This document shows, one piece after another, positions 36,058-45,575 of a stretch of DNA of 64,000 nt. The stretch spans positions 1 through 64,000 of the forward strand of contig NZ_JBBAXC010000009.1 of NCBI RefSeq assembly GCF_037120725.1, read 5' to 3'. How positions within the stretch are numbered: the first letter of the stretch is position 1; each line of letters begins with the position of its first letter. The notes under the pieces were generated by a model, which saw only the letters and a list, made by a program, of their open reading frames with translations, was not told the origin of the DNA and searched no databases. The translations under genes and the position numbers were made by a program. This DNA comes from Bacillus spongiae. GTDB taxonomy: Bacteria > Bacillota > Bacilli > Bacillales > Bacillaceae_K.

Positions 36058-36495
36058 TTATATGACTTCTTCAGTCTTTCTAGACTTACGGACTAAACTC
36101 ACAATTCCTGCAATTAAGAAAAATAGAGCTGGTATCCAACCAAAGAAGAAGAACGCCATCACTCCAACTAATACTGCCGCAATAATCAAGAGAATTCCGG
36201 CTAGCTTTGGATTTTTATTTCCCTTCAAGCTGAAAATCGCTACTGCACCTAATACTATTCCAATGACCCCTCCTGCGACAGCAAACCAACCTACATTAGT
36301 TGCTAAATCAATAAAATCCATAACTACAACTATGTCGGATGCTGCAAAATCAGGGTTTGCTGCTAATTCTGCTTCCATTTCTCTGCGCACCTTATCATTA
36401 CTGAACAAAGCAGTAAAGCCTCCAACAAATAATGATAGCAACGCACTAATTATAACACCAATAACACTTAAAATAATTTCAGCTGTACGTTTCAA
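36058..36495 (-). CDS. DUF4064-family membrane protein
   Basis: A 145-residue protein with four hydrophobic segments: one at residues 5-30, then a loop with NDKVRREMEAELAANP, then segments at about 68-92, 98-118 and 118-136. The start KRTAEIILSVIGVIIS and the overall plan match the DUF4064 family common in Bacillales. Its function is unknown. The start is TTG 36495 with GGAGG about 8 nt upstream. It is a single-gene unit with its own terminator. Confidence 0.75.
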   Translation of the reverse strand: MKRTAEIILSVIGVIISALLSLFVGGFTALFSNDKVRREMEAELAANPDFAASDIVVVMDFIDLATNVGWFAVAGGVIGIVLGAVAIFSLKGNKNPKLAGILLIIAAVLVGVMAFFFFGWIPALFFLIAGIVSLVRKSRKTEEVI

Positions 36496-37352
36496 AAAAA
36501 TTCCTCCTTCATTTTTTCCCTTCTTTACCTTATAAGAACTAGCATCATGAAGGTTTCAATTACAGTTATACTATAACATTGTCTAACATTTTTTGTTAGA
36601 TACGATTTTTAAGATTTATCATTTAACATAAACAGATCATAAGAGTCTTGTTTTTTCTTTTATCATCATCTCATAGTGAATTGAAGACTAGATGCTTGTC
36701 AGTCCAACTCCCCCTCTTTCCCATTAAATAGTCATCCTTTGTGTTATTCCACATAAAACACGAAAACATCAAACCTTGATCTATTTCGACAATAAATTCT
36801 ATCCCCTATCAGGAATGAAAATCATGATTAAATACAATGATGAACATTAAATGAATTTTTTTAAAAACGTGATTAAAGAACACTATGTGCTAAAGAAGTA
36901 ACTGAAAGGTAAATTCAAAAAAAGAGTTCACATATATGGGAATCAAATTTTATGAGAGTATGAATACAACAAAAATAAATTTGTATAATAAAGGTAGTTA
37001 CTCATTCTTTGATTAATTTAGTAGATGATTAAAAAATAGACGTATTATCAACTAATGTGATTCATAGGCTAACAGCTAAGCTTAAGATCATTTTTCTCTC
37101 TCCAAGTGGACATTAAGTGAGGAGGATATATCATAAAGATGGCAGGGAAATGCCTCAAGAGTTTCAAGAGAGAGCCAACCACCATCCATTGAACCCAGTC
37201 CTTATATTAGTAAAACGAAAATACCCGTATATTTTTCTTCAGATGGCTACTTCCAGAAGACATAACAAAACTCAAAGCCCATTCTTGTCATCACTAGCTA
37301 ACATGACAAACATTTTCAACTTCTTTATCAAAGTAGAAAGCAATTCTACATG
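36496..37352. other. long region without a recognised gene
   Basis: AT-rich, about 850 nt. A plus-strand frame from GTG 37117 could give 78 residues. A GGAGG at 37120-37124 is followed by ATG 37139 in another frame, which stops after 17 codons. Neither looks like a conserved protein. The clear plus-strand terminator at 37353-37385 implies that some plus-strand transcript ends here, so a small RNA or decayed gene is possible. Confidence 0.4.
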
Positions 37353-37385
37353 AAAAACCGTGCAGCATTTGCTGCACGGTTTTTC
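37353..37385 (+). terminator. strong terminator
   Basis: AAAAACCGTGCAGC and GCTGCACGGTTTTT pair perfectly around ATTT, followed by TTTTTC. On the plus strand there is no sure gene upstream. It may also back up the cold-shock gene terminator from the other side. Confidence 0.8.
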
Positions 37386-37401
37386 TTAATGGTCGCCAAT
37401 T

Positions 37402-37433
37402 AAAAAAACAGACTCTAGAAGAGTCTGTTTTTC
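37402..37433 (-). terminator. cold-shock gene terminator
   Basis: AAAAACAGACTCT and AGAGTCTGTTTTT form a perfect stem with a 3-nt loop and T-runs on both strands, directly downstream of the csp gene. Confidence 0.85.
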
Positions 37434-37445
37434 TAATATGGTTTA

Positions 37446-37646
37446 TTACTTCTTAGTTACGTTAGCAGCTTGTGGTCCACGAGCTCCTTGCTCAACGTCG
37501 AAAGATACTTCTTGACCTTCTTCAAGAGTCTTGAAACCTTCGCCTTGGATAGCTGAGAAATGTACGAATACGTCTTCTCCACCTTCAACTTCGATGAAGC
37601 CGAATCCTTTTTCTGCATTAAACCATTTTACTTTACCGTTTTCCAT
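37446..37646 (-). CDS. cold-shock protein (CspA family)
   Basis: A 66-residue single-OB-fold protein with the RNA-binding motifs [14 protein letters not shown] (RNP1) and DVFVHFSAI (RNP2). Such proteins bind single-stranded RNA and DNA and act as RNA chaperones in the cold and in stationary phase. GGAGG precedes the ATG. The 5' region to about 37900 has no gene and probably includes the long leader usual for csp mRNAs. Which of the Bacillus csp paralogues it matches is not decided. Confidence 0.96.
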   Translation of the reverse strand: MENGKVKWFNAEKGFGFIEVEGGEDVFVHFSAIQGEGFKTLEEGQEVSFDVEQGARGPQAANVTKK

Positions 37647-37922
37647 GTTTGTTGCCTCCTAGTGTGTTCTACACACAATGTATTACTATTCTTGCTCTAA
37701 ATGATATCCAGGCGAAAAGTATCATTTTCTTCCCATATATACCGAACAAAAATAATTCTTTCTAAGAATAACAGAAATAAACCTAAATAGCAAGCCTACT
37801 GACAATACCTTTATTTTCTAGACAATATTCGTCAATATTCAACATATTTCTATCTCATTCCCTTTGCTTTGCTTTAATGCCCATCACTCTTCCTAACAAA
37901 TTGTTGGGATGAACGTTTCCCT

Positions 37923-40616
37923 CTATAAAGAAATCGGTCCATATGATTTAAATACCGCTAGGTTACCTAAATAGCTCCAAGTTACCGTTCCGTCTATTGC
38001 TGTTCCTTGATCAGCATCATGATTTGGCCCGGTAGTGCCTGATGTTCCTTCCACCGTACATAAATAAACAGTATTATTCGAATTTACTATATCCCCAACC
38101 TCATAGTTCATCTCAGCTATCCATGATACCTGATTAGCATAGCCTTGATTCAAAGCAACCCACCCAATATAGCCTCCTGGAGCCGGATTGGCATTATAAT
38201 AAATATCTCCTTTGTTGAAATAACCCTCGTTCGGCTCAGTCAACCCTTTCTTATCTGGATCAAAAAAACTAAATTTTTGTACATTCGAAAAATCATCACG
38301 AAAAACAATATTATCCAGCTTATTATCGGCAATAACAGCAGAAGCCACTCTATTAATATGATCAAAATAGTTACTATATAAAACTTGATCTCCTACATAT
38401 TGAAACGAATTATTTAGAAGGTGAACAGAAGACTGATCAATATAAAGGTAGTTATACTCAATTATTTGAGCTAGTTCAGATTGTTCAATGATAAAATGAC
38501 AATCTTTTATTGTTAAGGTAAATACATTTTGAACGTTGTTATACGTTGTTACAAGGATGTTTATGAGGGCGTCGTGTTCATAAGACTCTGAAATTGAAAA
38601 CTGCATTCCTTTTATTAAACACTTGAACGAATCCTTCATAGGCGAGGACCTAATATTAAAATAAGAATCCATTGACTTCCCATCTTCTACCTCTAACATG
38701 AAATCTATACTGGACACAGAAGTATACAATTCTGATTTTACAAATAAACAGTCCTTAAACTTTACTTTTCCTACAGATAAATTTAAAAATAATTTTACGT
38801 TATAAAAATCATTATTTGAGAAAATCGCCTCACCATCATAAAGTTTAAAAATATTTGCCGCTGGCTTAATCGCTTCAAAACCTTTTTCTGCTAAGAAACA
38901 ATTTTTATTAATCTTGTTACCGCTTATTGAAAGAGCTGTATCCTTAAAGAAAATCCAATTATTCTCAAAAACTGCATCTCCTGTATCAATGGAGCCTCTA
39001 ATATGGTTATTGACACATATAACAGAATAATCAACATTCGAAAAATTAACCTCTCGCAAGAAATTCCCCTCAATAATTACTTTTCCTGGAAGTCCAGATC
39101 CATTCAAATGAATACCACCACTTTGTATATAATTCCCCTTTATACTGGCATATTCTATGCTGTAGAGAACAAGGGCACTTGCTGTAATATTATTAATGAC
39201 ATTTCCTTCAACCATAATGGACCAAGAACGTAATAATAAGGCATGGAAGCCTCCAGAAAGGTGATTATACCGAATAATACTATTCTCCCCGAATGAATCT
39301 TCTTGGTTAATTAAATATCTCGTTGTATCATTAAATGCTGGTATTCCGTCTAAAAATGTATTCGTAAATTTTCCACTATCTCGAATGATATTATGTTGAA
39401 TGATATTATAACTACCACCTAGTTGAAGCCCTCCACGATGACCGTTGTAAAATTCATTGTATTCTACGACATTGTGATGACAATCTGATCCCCAGTTAAT
39501 AAAAATTTGAAAGTCTTTATTTTCATCGGTTTCCTCGTAAAACATCATTCTAAACTTTTCTGCCTCTATTGGAATAGAAATCGGCGTTTGAACTTTCATT
39601 CCCTTTAATACTCCTATAAAGACATCTCCCTCTCCATAAAAAAACACATCAACGTACTTATCGTTTAACGTGGTATTCCTACTATACCCCTGACCTCCTA
39701 AAGAGAAGGTCTTATAATGTTTTTCACGATCGATGATAAACTCAGGTGAGTATACAGTATTTGAATTGGCATCTTGAGCAGGCTCGAGTGCACCAGTCTG
39801 TTCATTAATACTCCCTGATGTAGCCCCTACTGTCATGCCTCCCCTGTCCCTTCCTCCTGAAACAAACGTTAAACAATCTCCAGCAAATCCATGAACTTCA
39901 CAACTGGATACGCTGCAAAATGACGAACCGTTTTTGATTTGTACACCGTTCGTATGTTCCACTGCGACTTCGCCAGAGGAAACAAAGCTCCGCTCATACA
40001 TATCCCCTATCACTTCTCCGTTCGTAAGATGAGCGTTCTTTACTCCAGAAAAAACAAATAGGCTACCACCAAATAAATAGACTGGGTCCGATGAACTATC
40101 GAAGGGGGAACGATTTTCAGAGTCATACATTACTTTCAACCTAGCCCCGCCAAGATTTAGTGTTAAATGACTTTGTAACTCTATCGGCTCAGGATAACAT
40201 ACGGAATAATCTCCTGTTGGGAGCGTAGCCGAAGAGTATCCTGCTTCTTTTGCATATTTAAGTGCCTCGTTAATCGCCTCAACATTGTTAAATGCTTGAA
40301 GATAATCATCTTCTGAATATGGTTTAGTCGGAAAGCCTTGGCTAATGCCCCAGGTTTCCAATTCAATATTCATATTTCCACCTAAAGGCTTTGACTTCCA
40401 TTCTCCCCTTATATAAGTTAAGACGTCCCCTTCTACCGGAGAACTTGCATTTACATCAGATAAATAATTCAATCCAGAGTTATTTTTAATTAAATGTTCT
40501 AATTCTCTCGTTTTCTGCTCAACTGTCGTATCCTTACTTAAATAAACCGCTGAAGCTCGAGTTATAGGATAGATAATATCATCTAGTTCTTTCAATTTTC
40601 TAATTTCGCCTTCCAT
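37923..40616 (-). CDS. tailspike-like right-handed beta-helix protein
   Basis: An 897-residue protein. The N-terminal part carries LSDVNASSPVEGDVLTYIRGEWKS split into the phage-fibre motif LSDV..P..GDVLTY..G.W. A pectate-lyase-like start (EAINEALKYAKEAGYSSATL, LPTGDYSV) follows, then a long beta-helix with Asn-rich turns (IIQHNIIRDSGKFT, IRYNHLSGG). The C-terminus has a WIAEMNYEVGDIVNSNNTVY carbohydrate-binding-like module. There is no signal peptide. This is the plan of phage tailspikes that bind or cut polysaccharides. ATG 40616 has GGAGG at 7 nt. It is paired with the fibre-like gene upstream, with no other phage genes near. Confidence 0.75.
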   Translation of the reverse strand: MEGEIRKLKELDDIIYPITRASAVYLSKDTTVEQKTRELEHLIKNNSGLNYLSDVNASSPVEGDVLTYIRGEWKSKPLGGNMNIELETWGISQGFPTKPYSEDDYLQAFNNVEAINEALKYAKEAGYSSATLPTGDYSVCYPEPIELQSHLTLNLGGARLKVMYDSENRSPFDSSSDPVYLFGGSLFVFSGVKNAHLTNGEVIGDMYERSFVSSGEVAVEHTNGVQIKNGSSFCSVSSCEVHGFAGDCLTFVSGGRDRGGMTVGATSGSINEQTGALEPAQDANSNTVYSPEFIIDREKHYKTFSLGGQGYSRNTTLNDKYVDVFFYGEGDVFIGVLKGMKVQTPISIPIEAEKFRMMFYEETDENKDFQIFINWGSDCHHNVVEYNEFYNGHRGGLQLGGSYNIIQHNIIRDSGKFTNTFLDGIPAFNDTTRYLINQEDSFGENSIIRYNHLSGGFHALLLRSWSIMVEGNVINNITASALVLYSIEYASIKGNYIQSGGIHLNGSGLPGKVIIEGNFLREVNFSNVDYSVICVNNHIRGSIDTGDAVFENNWIFFKDTALSISGNKINKNCFLAEKGFEAIKPAANIFKLYDGEAIFSNNDFYNVKLFLNLSVGKVKFKDCLFVKSELYTSVSSIDFMLEVEDGKSMDSYFNIRSSPMKDSFKCLIKGMQFSISESYEHDALINILVTTYNNVQNVFTLTIKDCHFIIEQSELAQIIEYNYLYIDQSSVHLLNNSFQYVGDQVLYSNYFDHINRVASAVIADNKLDNIVFRDDFSNVQKFSFFDPDKKGLTEPNEGYFNKGDIYYNANPAPGGYIGWVALNQGYANQVSWIAEMNYEVGDIVNSNNTVYLCTVEGTSGTTGPNHDADQGTAIDGTVTWSYLGNLAVFKSYGPISL

Positions 40617-40628
40617 GCACACACCTCC

Positions 40629-41969
40629 TTAAATAAAAACACCTGCAATATGCAGCAATGTGTTATCGTTTCCACTTTGGTCAGCGTAAGTGCCTGTTCC
40701 AAAATCATAGTCTGCTACAATGATTCCTTCTTTTAGTAGCCTAATCCGCTTTATTTCTCCTTTCGAAATGTCACTTGGGCCAAGAGCATTGGCAAATATT
40801 GTCGTAGAAGCCATATAGTTATTTCCAGATTCATCTACTAGCCTTACCTCTGTAAACACTGCTTCTGGAATCCATGGAGTAGAACTCGTATTCACTTCTA
40901 CATCATCTACATACACACGGTTATAAAATGCCCCAACGGAGTCATTTCCGGATGAATTTGTCCGAACGTGACTATTCGGCATCGTCAGCCTTGAATCTAA
41001 ATAATAATTTGTAACATTAGGCTTCTTCTGCACTTTAAACTCAAAAATCACTTCGTCATGGGCCAATATAGGTGTTTTTAAATAGGAGTTTGGTAATCCA
41101 TCTAGCTTTAAACTATAGCCTTCTGTTCTAGCATTTACGATAATGCCTGGTGACTCATTCCCATAGTCATCAACCGTTGTAATTCTAAATGTATACTCCG
41201 TATAAACGGACAAGTCGTCTACTACTTTTTCAAGTTGAATATACTCTAATGTATCAATTAAAACATTGTCATGATAAATATTATAAGTCATGACATTACT
41301 CGATAAACTTGGTGACCACTTTAAGGTTAAAGACGTTCTTGTAATCGTTGTGACGACGAAATTATTCACTTCTTCTGGGGGACTAGTTGTGGGTAATTCG
41401 ACTAACTCTCCATTCACGAAATTTTCAGTTATTACTGAACCAGTTAATGCACTGGCTTTCCATATCCCATTCTTAAAAGTCAGCACGTCATCATCTATTG
41501 GTAAAGGTGTAGTCAAATCGACATCCAAAAGTTCACCTAAACTAGTGGCACCACTTTCCGTTGGTAAAGCCTTCGATACAAACTTCCCCTCACTATTATC
41601 ATAAAGTAGTGCAAATCCATCTTCCCTAGCCTTTATATCAACATCCTTTACTTCGGACAAATTATGAGTATGAACCACTTCAGCTTTATTCTCCAATTCC
41701 GTTCTATCCGCTTTACTTCCCAGCTGTTCAAACCATCCCTTTTCATCAAAAACCTTGAGCTCTGCCCCGTTCACTACAATAAATCCATTAGAAGCCGATT
41801 CCTCAATTATCAAAGTGGAAGGTATATCACGCTTGTTGGCCAATAACTCGTTCCCTTTATCTGTACCAATAAATAACTCATTCGTGTCTATACAAAAGCA
41901 GAATTCTCCAATATCTAACACGGACAACTCTTCTTTTAAACAACTTTTTATTTGAATTTTATAGGGCAC
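40629..41969 (-). CDS. phage tail-fibre-like protein with fibronectin III domain
   Basis: A 446-residue protein in modules. Residues 1-60 look like a fibre head domain (DIGEFCFCIDTNELFIGTDK). Next come LSEVKDVDIKAREDGFALLY and LGELLDVDLTTPLPIDDDVL repeats typical of phage receptor-binding proteins. A fibronectin type III domain covers about 200-285, and the C-terminal region is a jelly-roll-like sugar-binding candidate. No signal peptide is seen. The start is GTG 41969 with AAGGTGGTG upstream. It ends 12 nt before the tailspike-like gene, so the two form an operon. Confidence 0.7.
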   Translation of the reverse strand: MPYKIQIKSCLKEELSVLDIGEFCFCIDTNELFIGTDKGNELLANKRDIPSTLIIEESASNGFIVVNGAELKVFDEKGWFEQLGSKADRTELENKAEVVHTHNLSEVKDVDIKAREDGFALLYDNSEGKFVSKALPTESGATSLGELLDVDLTTPLPIDDDVLTFKNGIWKASALTGSVITENFVNGELVELPTTSPPEEVNNFVVTTITRTSLTLKWSPSLSSNVMTYNIYHDNVLIDTLEYIQLEKVVDDLSVYTEYTFRITTVDDYGNESPGIIVNARTEGYSLKLDGLPNSYLKTPILAHDEVIFEFKVQKKPNVTNYYLDSRLTMPNSHVRTNSSGNDSVGAFYNRVYVDDVEVNTSSTPWIPEAVFTEVRLVDESGNNYMASTTIFANALGPSDISKGEIKRIRLLKEGIIVADYDFGTGTYADQSGNDNTLLHIAGVFI

Positions 41970-42275
41970 ATATCACACCACCTTTTCAGACGTAATAAGT
42001 TGGCTGAAGCTCTAAATATGAATCTCACCTAAATAGTTTATTTTCGGCTAGTAAGATTAGAACTTTCGTTATGAAGCCTTTAAGTGAAAAGGCTTCAACA
42101 ATTTTCATTTTTTTCCATAGAAATGATCCTTTGTTAATTGCTTAATATTGACGAATAGCTCTAAATAAAGAACGTATGTTCCTATTTTCTGTTTAAAGTG
42201 GTATAATTTAATCGTACAACCTATAAACGAGGCTTATATAGATTTCATTCCCTGATATAAAGGGGGTGGTAGTAG
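41970..42275. other. spacer between fibre-like operon and toxin gene
   Basis: This 306-nt AT-rich stretch lies between two divergent units and should hold both promoters. It contains one AAAGAAC heptamer (42167-42173). No other structure was recognised. Confidence 0.4.
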
Positions 42276-42383
42276 ATGCTGACAACTAGTGAAACACTTG
42301 AAGTTTTAATCGGTTTTGGATCCCTGATTTTGGCGATTATCACCTTAGTCGTCGCCATACTTGCTTTGGTCATAAAAAAATAG
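42276..42383 (+). CDS. putative holin-like type I toxin
   Basis: A 35-residue peptide (starts MLTTSETLEVLIGFGSLILA, ends VIKK). It has a short polar head, one membrane helix and a basic tail. This matches the Hol_Tox family of small toxic membrane peptides of Bacillales, which are held in check by an antisense RNA. AGGGGGTGG lies about 6 nt upstream of the ATG, and a stable hairpin follows (42460-42487). The antisense RNA would overlap the 3' end but cannot be placed with certainty. Confidence 0.75.
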   Translation: MLTTSETLEVLIGFGSLILAIITLVVAILALVIKK

Positions 42384-42459
42384 ACCACTCATATAGACTC
42401 GATACTATAAGTGATCTACTCATTTGGACAAGCGAAACTGCCCGATTATTGGTTGTACA

Positions 42460-42487
42460 GAAGCCATTGGTTGCAGCCAATGGCTTC
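42460..42487. other. stable hairpin downstream of the toxin gene
   Basis: GAAGCCATTGG and CCAATGGCTTC form a perfect 11-bp stem with a 6-nt loop. T-runs are poor on both sides. It probably ends the toxin mRNA or belongs to its antisense RNA. Confidence 0.5.
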
Positions 42488-43057
42488 AGATTTATACTAT
42501 ATCTTTAACTATAAATTATACATTTTAATACTGAAACAGTAAAGAAAATGGCTATTTCTTTTCAAGCAAAAACATGGTCCTTGACTTCTTCTACCCTCAT
42601 TCTTTGTCTGGATTTCATATTTTATTTTCATCATCGTTACTTCCTATTTGATTATAGCTTTTAAACGTCTCCCTTTACGTTCACGGAAACAATATTGCCT
42701 TTTAGCTATTTCTCTATAAAAAGTTTTTATAACTTTCAAACGAAAACAATGTTTTACATCCTCATATTATTTAAAATACTAAATAGTTGATAGTAAGCTT
42801 TCAACTATGAAAGGAATAAGGTAAATTTAGCTTACGTGCCATGATTATAAATATAGTCTAATACTCTTCAGTTTGAACAAATCTATTTCCCATTACTTAT
42901 TAGTACATATATCACTATCACTTCTAAAGAACCACAACGTTAAAAGGTATTTTCACCCATTTTTACACTCATATAAAGGGATATGAAGAAAAAAAGCCAA
43001 TATAGAGGTATAGTAAAAAATTGAAATAAGGGATAGACCATAAAAGGAGTGTGTTAG
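42488..43057. other. region upstream of the XRE-TPR regulator gene
   Basis: About 570 nt, AT-rich, without a recognised gene on either strand. It should contain the regulator's promoter. One AAAGAAC heptamer lies near 42924. No small peptide gene that could encode a signalling peptide with a secretion signal was found here. Confidence 0.4.
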
Positions 43058-44284
43058 ATGTTAGAAGGAGAAATCATTAGATTTTACCGAGAAAGAGCAA
43101 AAATGACACAAGCCCAATTAGGTGAAGGTATTTGCACGACTACACATGTAAGTAAAATTGAACGTGGAAAAACAGCCTACTCTCCCGACATCATTAACCT
43201 ATTTTCAAGACGCTTAAATATTGATGTTCAAAAAGAAATTGACACGTTAAGAGATTTAGACCATCACCTTGACCAATGGCATACCGCCATTATAATGGAA
43301 CAAATTCCTTTAGTAAAAAAAATCAAGAACGAATTAGAGCAGATTACTTTTATTCAATCCTCCAAATACGCCGTACACTATCATCTTCTAACCGCTAGAT
43401 ATCATATTTTACTGAAAGAGCATAATATAGCCTTTAACATCCTTCATAAAATACAGGAACTAGACCAAGATCTCTCTCCTTATGAAAAAAACCTCTACTT
43501 ACATGTTCAAGGAATTTATTACATAGAAAATAAAATCTATTATAGTCATGAAAAGCCCATCGAGTTTTTAAAGGAAATTGACCTAAATATATATAGAAAC
43601 AAAGAATACTACTATCACTTATCCATTGCCTACCATCTAATAGATTCAAAAGTAATGGCCTATTCTTATGGAGAGAAGGCATTAGATTTCTTTAAAGAAT
43701 CCAATAACTATTCACGGGCCATCGATGCAGAATCGTTAATGCTTCTTCAACTTAGTAGTGATCCGTTTTGTAACTTTAATGAGCTAATAGAACGTTATCA
43801 AAGCTTAATTCAGGCGACTGATTCCCTTCGTTTAAAAAATAAAAAAGGCCTACTCTTAAATAATCTAGGGTATGAATATTTCTACAGAAAAGAATATAAA
43901 TTAGCGAAAAGTTGTTATAAAGAAGCACTACTCCTAGTTGATAAAGCCAATCCGATGTATCTTCTTCGGCTTTACAATTATATAGATACTAGTTTAGAAG
44001 GAAACCTCTCAAAAAAGTCATTATTATTAAAGCAAATTAACGAAGGTCTTACCTTAGCAACTCAATATAACCAACTTCATTATTCAACATTATTTAAACT
44101 GTTGAAATTAAAAGCAGAGGGTACCACGGATAAATACTATGGTTTTATTGAAAAGCAAGCCTTTCCACAATTCTCCTCACGGAAACATATCCTTTTTATG
44201 AAGAGGTTTGGAAAACAATTGTATGATTATTATGTTGAAACAAACCAGCACATAAAAGCTATAGAGATATCTAATATGATCTAA
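43058..44284 (+). CDS. XRE-TPR transcriptional regulator (RNPP/PlcR-NprR-like)
   Basis: A 408-residue protein. An N-terminal helix-turn-helix (about residues 5-58: RAKMTQAQLGEGICTTTHVS, KIERGK) is followed by a long array of helical TPR-like repeats (for example NNLGYEYFYRKEYKLAKSCY at about 270). This is the plan of the peptide-controlled RNPP regulators PlcR and NprR. No peptide gene follows; the stop codon is followed directly by a terminator. It lies between a toxin gene and the tasA operon and close to an M4 protease gene, and NprR controls such a protease in other Bacilli. AAAGGAG precedes the ATG. Confidence 0.82.
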   Translation: MLEGEIIRFYRERAKMTQAQLGEGICTTTHVSKIERGKTAYSPDIINLFSRRLNIDVQKEIDTLRDLDHHLDQWHTAIIMEQIPLVKKIKNELEQITFIQSSKYAVHYHLLTARYHILLKEHNIAFNILHKIQELDQDLSPYEKNLYLHVQGIYYIENKIYYSHEKPIEFLKEIDLNIYRNKEYYYHLSIAYHLIDSKVMAYSYGEKALDFFKESNNYSRAIDAESLMLLQLSSDPFCNFNELIERYQSLIQATDSLRLKNKKGLLLNNLGYEYFYRKEYKLAKSCYKEALLLVDKANPMYLLRLYNYIDTSLEGNLSKKSLLLKQINEGLTLATQYNQLHYSTLFKLLKLKAEGTTDKYYGFIEKQAFPQFSSRKHILFMKRFGKQLYDYYVETNQHIKAIEISNMI

Positions 44285-44293
44285 TAAAAAAAT

Positions 44294-44332
44294 CAAGCCC
44301 TCGTCACATGTTAAACATATGACGAGGGCTTG
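44294..44332. terminator. shared bidirectional terminator
   Basis: CAAGCCCTCGTCA and TGACGAGGGCTTG form a perfect 13-bp stem between the convergent regulator and tasA genes, with an A-run on the left and weaker T content on the right. It probably serves both. Confidence 0.8.
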
Positions 44333-44342
44333 ACTAATGGTT

Positions 44343-44942
44343 TTATTCCTCTCCTTCGTATACAATTCCTTCTGTTTGATCTGCATTAAATTTCCAATTC
44401 ACCTGTAAAGCGTCTCCTTGGAATTCGTTTTGATCTTCCCCATTATCAACAAATTCAAATAATACGAGAATTTTTTCCTTATCTCCTGGTGCCAAACCGT
44501 CAGGCACTTGGCCACCTCCATCTGTATCGATGGCTGTAATATCTGGCATTTGAGTAGCTAGATCTTTCAAGGTCGTCTCTAGAACAGGAACTGTTGCATT
44601 CGCTTGATTGTAAAGAATCGTTACTTTAATGTGATCCGCGAAATCTCCTAAATTATCACCTTTTGCATCGTCTACTGAATAACTAGTTTCTAGTAATACT
44701 TGATTAATATCTAATGTACCATTGTTTTCTATTGAAAATTCACGTGAAATTTCATCACCTGGCTTCAGGTTATCAAGACTGACGATTGTTTCAGGATCAA
44801 CAGATAAATCTAATGTTCCTGCAGCGAATGTGTTATTCGTCTCTACACTATCGCTAAAATAGGCATAAGTTCCTCCTCCCATTAAAGAAAATCCTAAGGC
44901 AGCTGTCATAATTCCTTTACTTACTGTTTTTGTAAAACTCAT
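44343..44942 (-). CDS. tasA: TasA/camelysin-family matrix fibre protein
   Basis: A 199-residue secreted protein. The signal peptide (about residues 1-27) ends GGTYAYFSDS, where SipW-type peptidase cuts before the tyrosine/FSD. NTFAAGTLDLSVDP and LKPGDEISREFSIENNGTLD are hallmark TasA/CalY stretches. It assembles into the protein fibres of the biofilm matrix. ATG 44942 has AAGGAGG 9 nt upstream. It is the last gene of a three-gene operon with sipW. Confidence 0.92.
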   Translation of the reverse strand: MSFTKTVSKGIMTAALGFSLMGGGTYAYFSDSVETNNTFAAGTLDLSVDPETIVSLDNLKPGDEISREFSIENNGTLDINQVLLETSYSVDDAKGDNLGDFADHIKVTILYNQANATVPVLETTLKDLATQMPDITAIDTDGGGQVPDGLAPGDKEKILVLFEFVDNGEDQNEFQGDALQVNWKFNADQTEGIVYEGEE

Positions 44943-45032
44943 CAATTCATTCCTCCTTAATTGTATGTAGCTGTTAATCTATTAAACTCTCGTCAATATA
45001 AATAGCAGAGACAAGAGGACTAACCAATAAGA

Positions 45033-45575
45033 TTAGGCATTTTTCGCTTCTAAATCTCTAAGAGCCGTCACCATAGTTCGAACTGCTGAAAGGACAAGTA
45101 ACAAGCCAGGAATAAATAATAAGAGAGCCGATCCTGCTTTAGATGTTGCGAATTGAATGATGTAACCAGCATTAGGTATCGTCATCCCTGTGTATTTCCC
45201 TACAATATTTGCCGATACTACATAACCTGAGTCGGGTGCATTATTATGATCTCCTTTTGTTTCATACATCATTTGATCCCCAACTTTTTTCACATCAATA
45301 ATTCGATGAGTAATCAACTTATCTTCTGCTTGAAAGGTGATAATGTCATCCTTTTTATAGGTTGCTTCCTTATTCACTACTTCGTTTACGATGATTGAAC
45401 CTGTTAAAAACGTTGGCTCCATAGAGCCTGAGAGGACGACCTTCACTTGATGCCCGAAGATAGTCGGCTCTCCTCCTGAAGCTCTACTTGATAGAACAAG
45501 TACTGCTAATACAACTAATAATAGAATAAGAGCCCCACTCCCCATTTTACCTAGTACCTTAATTGCTTTCTTCAC
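45033..45575 (-). CDS. sipW: ER-type signal peptidase SipW
   Basis: A 180-residue membrane peptidase with the catalytic Ser in LSGSMEPTF and His in ITHRIIDV instead of the Lys of ordinary type I peptidases, which marks the SipW/ER type. Membrane helices lie at both ends. It processes TasA and the upstream matrix protein. GTG 45575 is the start, with GAGGTGG 6 nt upstream; the frame is open further to 45641. It overlaps the upstream gene by 17 nt, which implies coupling. Confidence 0.92.
   Translation of the reverse strand: MKKAIKVLGKMGSGALILLLVVLAVLVLSSRASGGEPTIFGHQVKVVLSGSMEPTFLTGSIIVNEVVNKEATYKKDDIITFQAEDKLITHRIIDVKKVGDQMMYETKGDHNNAPDSGYVVSANIVGKYTGMTIPNAGYIIQFATSKAGSALLLFIPGLLLVLSAVRTMVTALRDLEAKNA

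Noticed and set aside
37923..41969. A prophage around the tail-fibre-like genes
   Set aside because: No capsid, terminase, portal, integrase or lysis cassette lies nearby. Neighbouring genes are ordinary chromosomal genes.
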